Assembly (NCBI RefSeq): GCF_040958095.1
Contig: NC_091228.1
Span: forward strand, 9,808,340 to 9,872,339
Origin: Procambarus clarkii
Lineage: Eukaryota; Arthropoda; Malacostraca; Decapoda; Cambaridae
Reading direction: 5' to 3'
Length of the DNA stretch: 64,000 nucleotides
Shown: in pieces, positions 60,331-64,000 of the stretch
Layout of the letters: each line of letters opens with the position of its first letter
How positions within the stretch are numbered: position 1 is the first letter of the stretch
Made by a program: the position numbers and the translations under genes
Notes under the pieces: model-generated
The model's input: only the letters and a program-made list of their open reading frames with translations
What the model was told of the DNA's origin: nothing
Database searches by the model: none

Positions 60331-62182
60331 TGACAGTCACACTGATCCCTGAGGGTGACAGTCACACTGATCACTGAGGGTGACAGTCACACTGATCACT
60401 GAGGGTGACAGTCACACTGATCACTGAGGGTGACAGTCACACTGATCACTGAGGGTGACAGTCACACTGATCACTGAGGGTGACAGTCACACTGATCACT
60501 GAGGGTGACAGTCACACTGATCACTGAGGGTGACAGTCACACTGATCACTGAGGGTGACAGTCACACTGATCACTGAGGGTGACAGTCACACTGATCACT
60601 GAGGGTGACAGTCACACTGATCACTGAGGGTGACAGTCACACTGATCACTGAGGGTGACAGTCACACTGATCACTGAGGGTGACGGTCACACTGACCACT
60701 GAGGGTGACAGTCACACTGATCACTGAGGGTGACGGTCACACTGATCACTGAGGGTGACGGTCACACTGATCACTGAGGGTGACGGTCACACTGATCACT
60801 GAGGGTGACGGTCACACTGATCACTGAGGGTGACGGTCACACTGATCACTGAGGGTGACGGTCACACTGATCACTGAGGGTGACGGTCACACTGATCACT
60901 GAGGGTGACGGTCACACTGATCACTGAGGGTGACGGTCACACTGATCACTGAGGGTGACGGTCACACTGATCACTGAGGGTGACGGTCACACTGATCACT
61001 GAGGGTGACGGTCACACTGATCACTGAGGGTGACGGTCACACTGATCACTGAGGGTGACGGTCACACTGATCACTGAGGGTGACGGTCACACTGATCACT
61101 GAGGGTGACGGTCACACTGATCACTGAGGGTGACGGTCACACTGATCACTGAGGGTGACGGTCACACTGATCACTGAGGGTGACGGTCACACTGATCACT
61201 GAGGGTGACGGTCACACTGATCACTGAGGGTGACGGTCACACTGATCACTGAGGGTGACAGTCACACTGATCACTGAGGGTGACAGTCACACTGATCACT
61301 GAGGGTGACAGTCACACTGATCACTGAGGGTGACAGTCACACTGATCACTGAGGGTGACAGTCACACTGATCACTGAGGGTGACAGTCACACTGATCACT
61401 GAGGGTGACAGTCACACTGATCACTGAGGGTGACAGTCACACTGATCACTGAGGGTGACAGTCACACTGACCACTGAGGGTGACAGTCACACTGATCACT
61501 GAGGGTGACAGTCACACTGACCACTGAGGGTGACAGTCACACTGACCACTGAGGGTGACAGTCACACTGATCACTGAGGGTGACAGTCACACTGACCACT
61601 GAGGGTGACAGTCACACTGATCACTGAGGGTGACAGTCACACTGATCACTGAGGGTGACAGTCACACTGACCACTGAGGGTGACAGTCACACTGATCACT
61701 GAGGGTGACAGTCACACTGATCACTGAGGGTGACAGTCACACTGATCACTGAGGGTGACAGTCACACTGATCACTGAGGGTGACAGTCACACTGATCACT
61801 GAGGGTGACAGTCACACTGATCACTGAGGGCGACAGTCACACTGATCACTGAGGGTGACAGTCACACTGATCACTGAGGGTGACAGTCACACTGATCACT
61901 GAGGGTGACAGTCACACTGATCACTGAGGGTGACAGTCACACTGATCACTGAGGGTGACAGTCACACTGATCACTGAGGGTGACAGTCACACTGATCACT
62001 GAGGGTGACAGTCACACTGATCACTGAGGGTGACAGTCACACTGATCACTGAGGGTGACAGTCACACTGATCACTGAGGGTGACAGTCACACTGATCACT
62101 GAGGGTGACAGTCACACTGATCACTGAGGGTGACAGTCACACTGATCACTGAGGGTGACAGTCACACTGATCACTGAGGGTG
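60331..62182. repeat. 25-bp satellite, about 74 units
   Basis: Unit TGACAGTCACACTGATCACT followed by GAGGG. Contains a GTGAC-A-GTCAC hairpin and a TGATCA palindrome. GACGGTCAC replaces GACAGTCAC almost without exception from about 60731 to 61240; a T-to-C change (GACCACT) clusters at 61460-61680. It ends about 37 bases from the donor of A2M exon a. Confidence 0.98.
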
Positions 62183-62218
62183 GTACACGGCTACACAACA
62201 ATCATGGTAAATCCTTAC

Positions 62219-62301
62219 CTTTAGAGCAGATGTACTTGCTCCAGGTCTTCTCTCTCAGGAACCCCTCGGCCTCCACTGTGATGGGTTTTATCAGTGAGTC
62301 T
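62219..62301 (-). CDS. A2M: A2M exon a (segment before the thioester domain)
   Basis: Acceptor AG at 62303-62302 and donor GT at 62218-62217. The exon starts with the last base of a split codon and ends with the first base of another. It reads DSLIKPITVEAEGFLREKTW... and ends ...SKYICSK. The 'IKP-VE-EGF' signature is the conserved strand leading into the CUB/thioester region of A2M proteins (human A2M has a related D-VIKPLLVEPEG). Its phase matches the next exon, giving K-D-F across the junction. The donor lies only about 37 bases from the edge of a 25-bp satellite. The preceding exon was not found within the window. Confidence 0.9.
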
Positions 62302-62608
62302 CTGAAAACGATTATAGGAATTATAGTACTTAAACCATCTCGTTCTATTTATACTAGCATACTGTTTAGCTAGTTTATGAAGAACTGTTACAAAGTTATT
62401 ATGATTGTATTGGATGAATTAAGTGTATCTCTTGGAGTGTGCTAATCTCTAGGTTCTGGTTTACCCTTATTCACTATTCTTAAAATTTTCTATTTTATTT
62501 TTTACGAGTTTTTTTTTACAAAAAAGGGATAAAAATCTAGAAAAAAGTGCTAAATGTAATGAAATGTCTCTTTTCTGGTGGAGACCAAGTGGTCTTTGGC
62601 CTGCTGGA
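62302..62608. other. Intron sequence upstream of A2M exon a
   Basis: AT-rich, with poly-T near 62509-62518. Nothing recognised. Confidence 0.4.
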
Positions 62609-62714
62609 TGTAACAGTGCAAGTATTTTGCACTTATGTAACAGTGCAAGTATTTTGCACTTGTGTAACAGTGCAAGTATTTTGCACTTATGTAACAGTGC
62701 AAGTATTTTGCACT
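62609..62714. repeat. 27-bp hairpin minisatellite, 4 units
   Basis: Unit TGTAACAGTGCAAGTATTTT plus GCACTTA. Each contains a perfect GTGCAA / TTGCAC stem with a five-base loop. Confidence 0.95.
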
Positions 62715-62769
62715 CTTTCACGTATAATTGTGAGTTGTAATTGTGTGTGAGTGTATACGTGTGTGCGTG

Positions 62770-62994
62770 TTAGTCGAGAGCGAGGTGGTAGTTGGTGAGG
62801 TGAGCCTGCACAGCTTTGCTGACGGCAGTACTTTCAACAAAGAAGCCATGTTCTGGCTTGCGAGAGTACCCGCCCCTGGCTCGGCCAGCGAGGTGGTTGA
62901 GCAGTGAGAGTGGAACCTTTGCAAAGGTGAGTACATCCAACCAGCTCCTCCATCCGGGCTGGTGATTAGCCATCACCCACCCCTGGGTGAACTT
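62770..62994 (-). other. Unrecognised open stretch (possible exon or old element)
   Basis: The minus frame is open for about 75 codons: YLTNKFTQGWVMANHQPGWR, SWLDVLTFAKVPLSLLNHLA, GRARGGYSRKPEHGFFVEST, then HLTNYHLALD and a stop. It is GC-richer than its surroundings and looks protein-like. It is not the expected preceding A2M exon (no match to the MG/bait side) and I recognise no domain. Plus strand also shows a donor-like CAAAG-GTGAGTAC at 62927. Could be an exon of another gene, an antisense exon or a transposon relic. Confidence 0.35.
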
Positions 62995-64000
62995 GTTAGT
63001 GAGGTAAGAGTTCAGTTATGCATTGTCTTAAACCAGAAGTGTGTCTTAGTGGTGACAAGCTAGTAGAGTCTGAACCATTTAGCAATGTATGGTGTGGGCG
63101 TGCATGGAGTGGGTAATCTCCCCCCCCCCCCCTTTTTAATTTGGTCAATATTATGTTAAATAATAGGATGTTAAAATGTTAAATATCAATTGCTGGAAAT
63201 TGAAATAATTTCAAATAATTTGATTCGATAAATGTCTATGTGTAGAATAACAAGCTTGACTTTTGTTCAGTCCTCTCTTTGAACCAATGTCCCCTCAAGT
63301 AAGAGTTAAGGCTAGAGAAATAACGAGATGAACAAGGTAGGAACGAGAGTGAGGGCACCGTGAGGTGAGTGAGGGAAGGTGTGGCTTGATGAGAGGAGCT
63401 CGCGCGCCACCTCGCCTCACTTAACCAGTCGGGTTTACTTAGGAATTTATTTAGAAAGTGATAAATTAAACAGTACTCCTGTCACATTGTTTAAGTGGAA
63501 TTTATATTTAGTTTCAATGACAGGTGGTGGCAGCAAACATCAGAACATCTTAGAATATCAGTATAGTATAACATCATAGATAGTATAACAGAATAACAGT
63601 CTTGTCTACTCTCCCTACTCCTTCTTATCCGTCCTTCCTTCCCCCTCCTACTTCATTCCTCCTACCTCCACTCTTCCAGTTCGCCCCCCGTTTTTTATCC
63701 CCACTCGCTTCTCTCTACCTTAGTTCCCCCCTCAACTTTATCCATGTTATCCAACCTTATCCCCTCCTTTCTTCCTTACTTTGCTTTACTTTTTCACAAT
63801 CACAGAGTAGATAGAAAAATCAGATGTTATATGGAGATCAAAGCCAGAACCTGGCCTCTTGAGTGAGGTGCAAGAAGCAGGTGACTTGTCAACATCCTCA
63901 CTGAGGAATCCATCCAGAAAGTCAGTCAAGCTTGACAGACAACTGCCGAGTTCATGGGAAATGAAGCATCAAACCGGCCAAACTATTCATTCCAAACAAT
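62995..64000. other. Upstream intron sequence, nothing recognised
   Basis: A C-run at 63121-63132 and a pyrimidine-rich tract at 63600-63790. I found no further A2M exon before the window ends. Confidence 0.45.

Noticed and set aside
63121..64000. The next upstream A2M exon
   Set aside because: No minus-strand frame with macroglobulin-domain features and a phase-2 donor was found before the window end.

Overview
The window is eukaryotic nuclear DNA from a large, repeat-rich arthropod genome, most likely a decapod crustacean and plausibly a freshwater crayfish. I infer this from the protein it encodes, from the mix of CR1/L2-like and L1/Tx1-like LINEs with tRNA-derived SINEs, and from very long repeat-filled introns. 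The species call rests on recall of decapod repeats and is not proven here.

One real host gene is visible: the 3' (C-terminal) part of an alpha-2-macroglobulin / thioester-protein gene on the minus strand. Nine coding exons run 62301 to 19217, each with an AG acceptor and GT donor, and all eight junctions agree in codon phase. Together they hold about 545 codons: the segment before the thioester domain, the PYGCGEQ thioester motif, the helical thioester domain and most of the receptor-binding domain. The 5' half lies beyond base 64000; the extreme C-terminus is either read-through of the last exon or a small exon I did not find. Coding DNA is about 1.6 kb of a >43 kb span.

Everything else is intronic or 3'-flanking repeat. 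Bases 1-19000 (downstream of the gene) hold LINE relics and two L1/Tx1-like ORF1-only elements; one (5861-7880) sits inside an ORF2 copy, bounded by a 12-bp target duplication. Intron 8 (19619-28511) is a pile of CR1/L2-like LINE 3' ends, SINEs and (GT)n/(CA)n tracts. Introns 6 and 7 hold minisatellites and tRNA-like inverted pairs. Intron 5 holds a third L1/Tx1-like ORF2 relic and a (TA)n tract. Intron 4 (15.7 kb) holds a 20-bp minisatellite and a 12.5 kb palindromic, foldback-like element (42333-54806) inserted in a 15-bp minisatellite. A 25-bp satellite of about 74 units abuts the most 5' exon.

The most unusual items are the giant palindrome, whose arms carry degenerate telomere-like pentamers; the ORF1-only ('half-LINE') elements; a SINE/LINE shared 3' tail; and the consistent placement of minisatellites beside exons. 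Many long stop-free frames here are artefacts of tandem repeats and are not genes.
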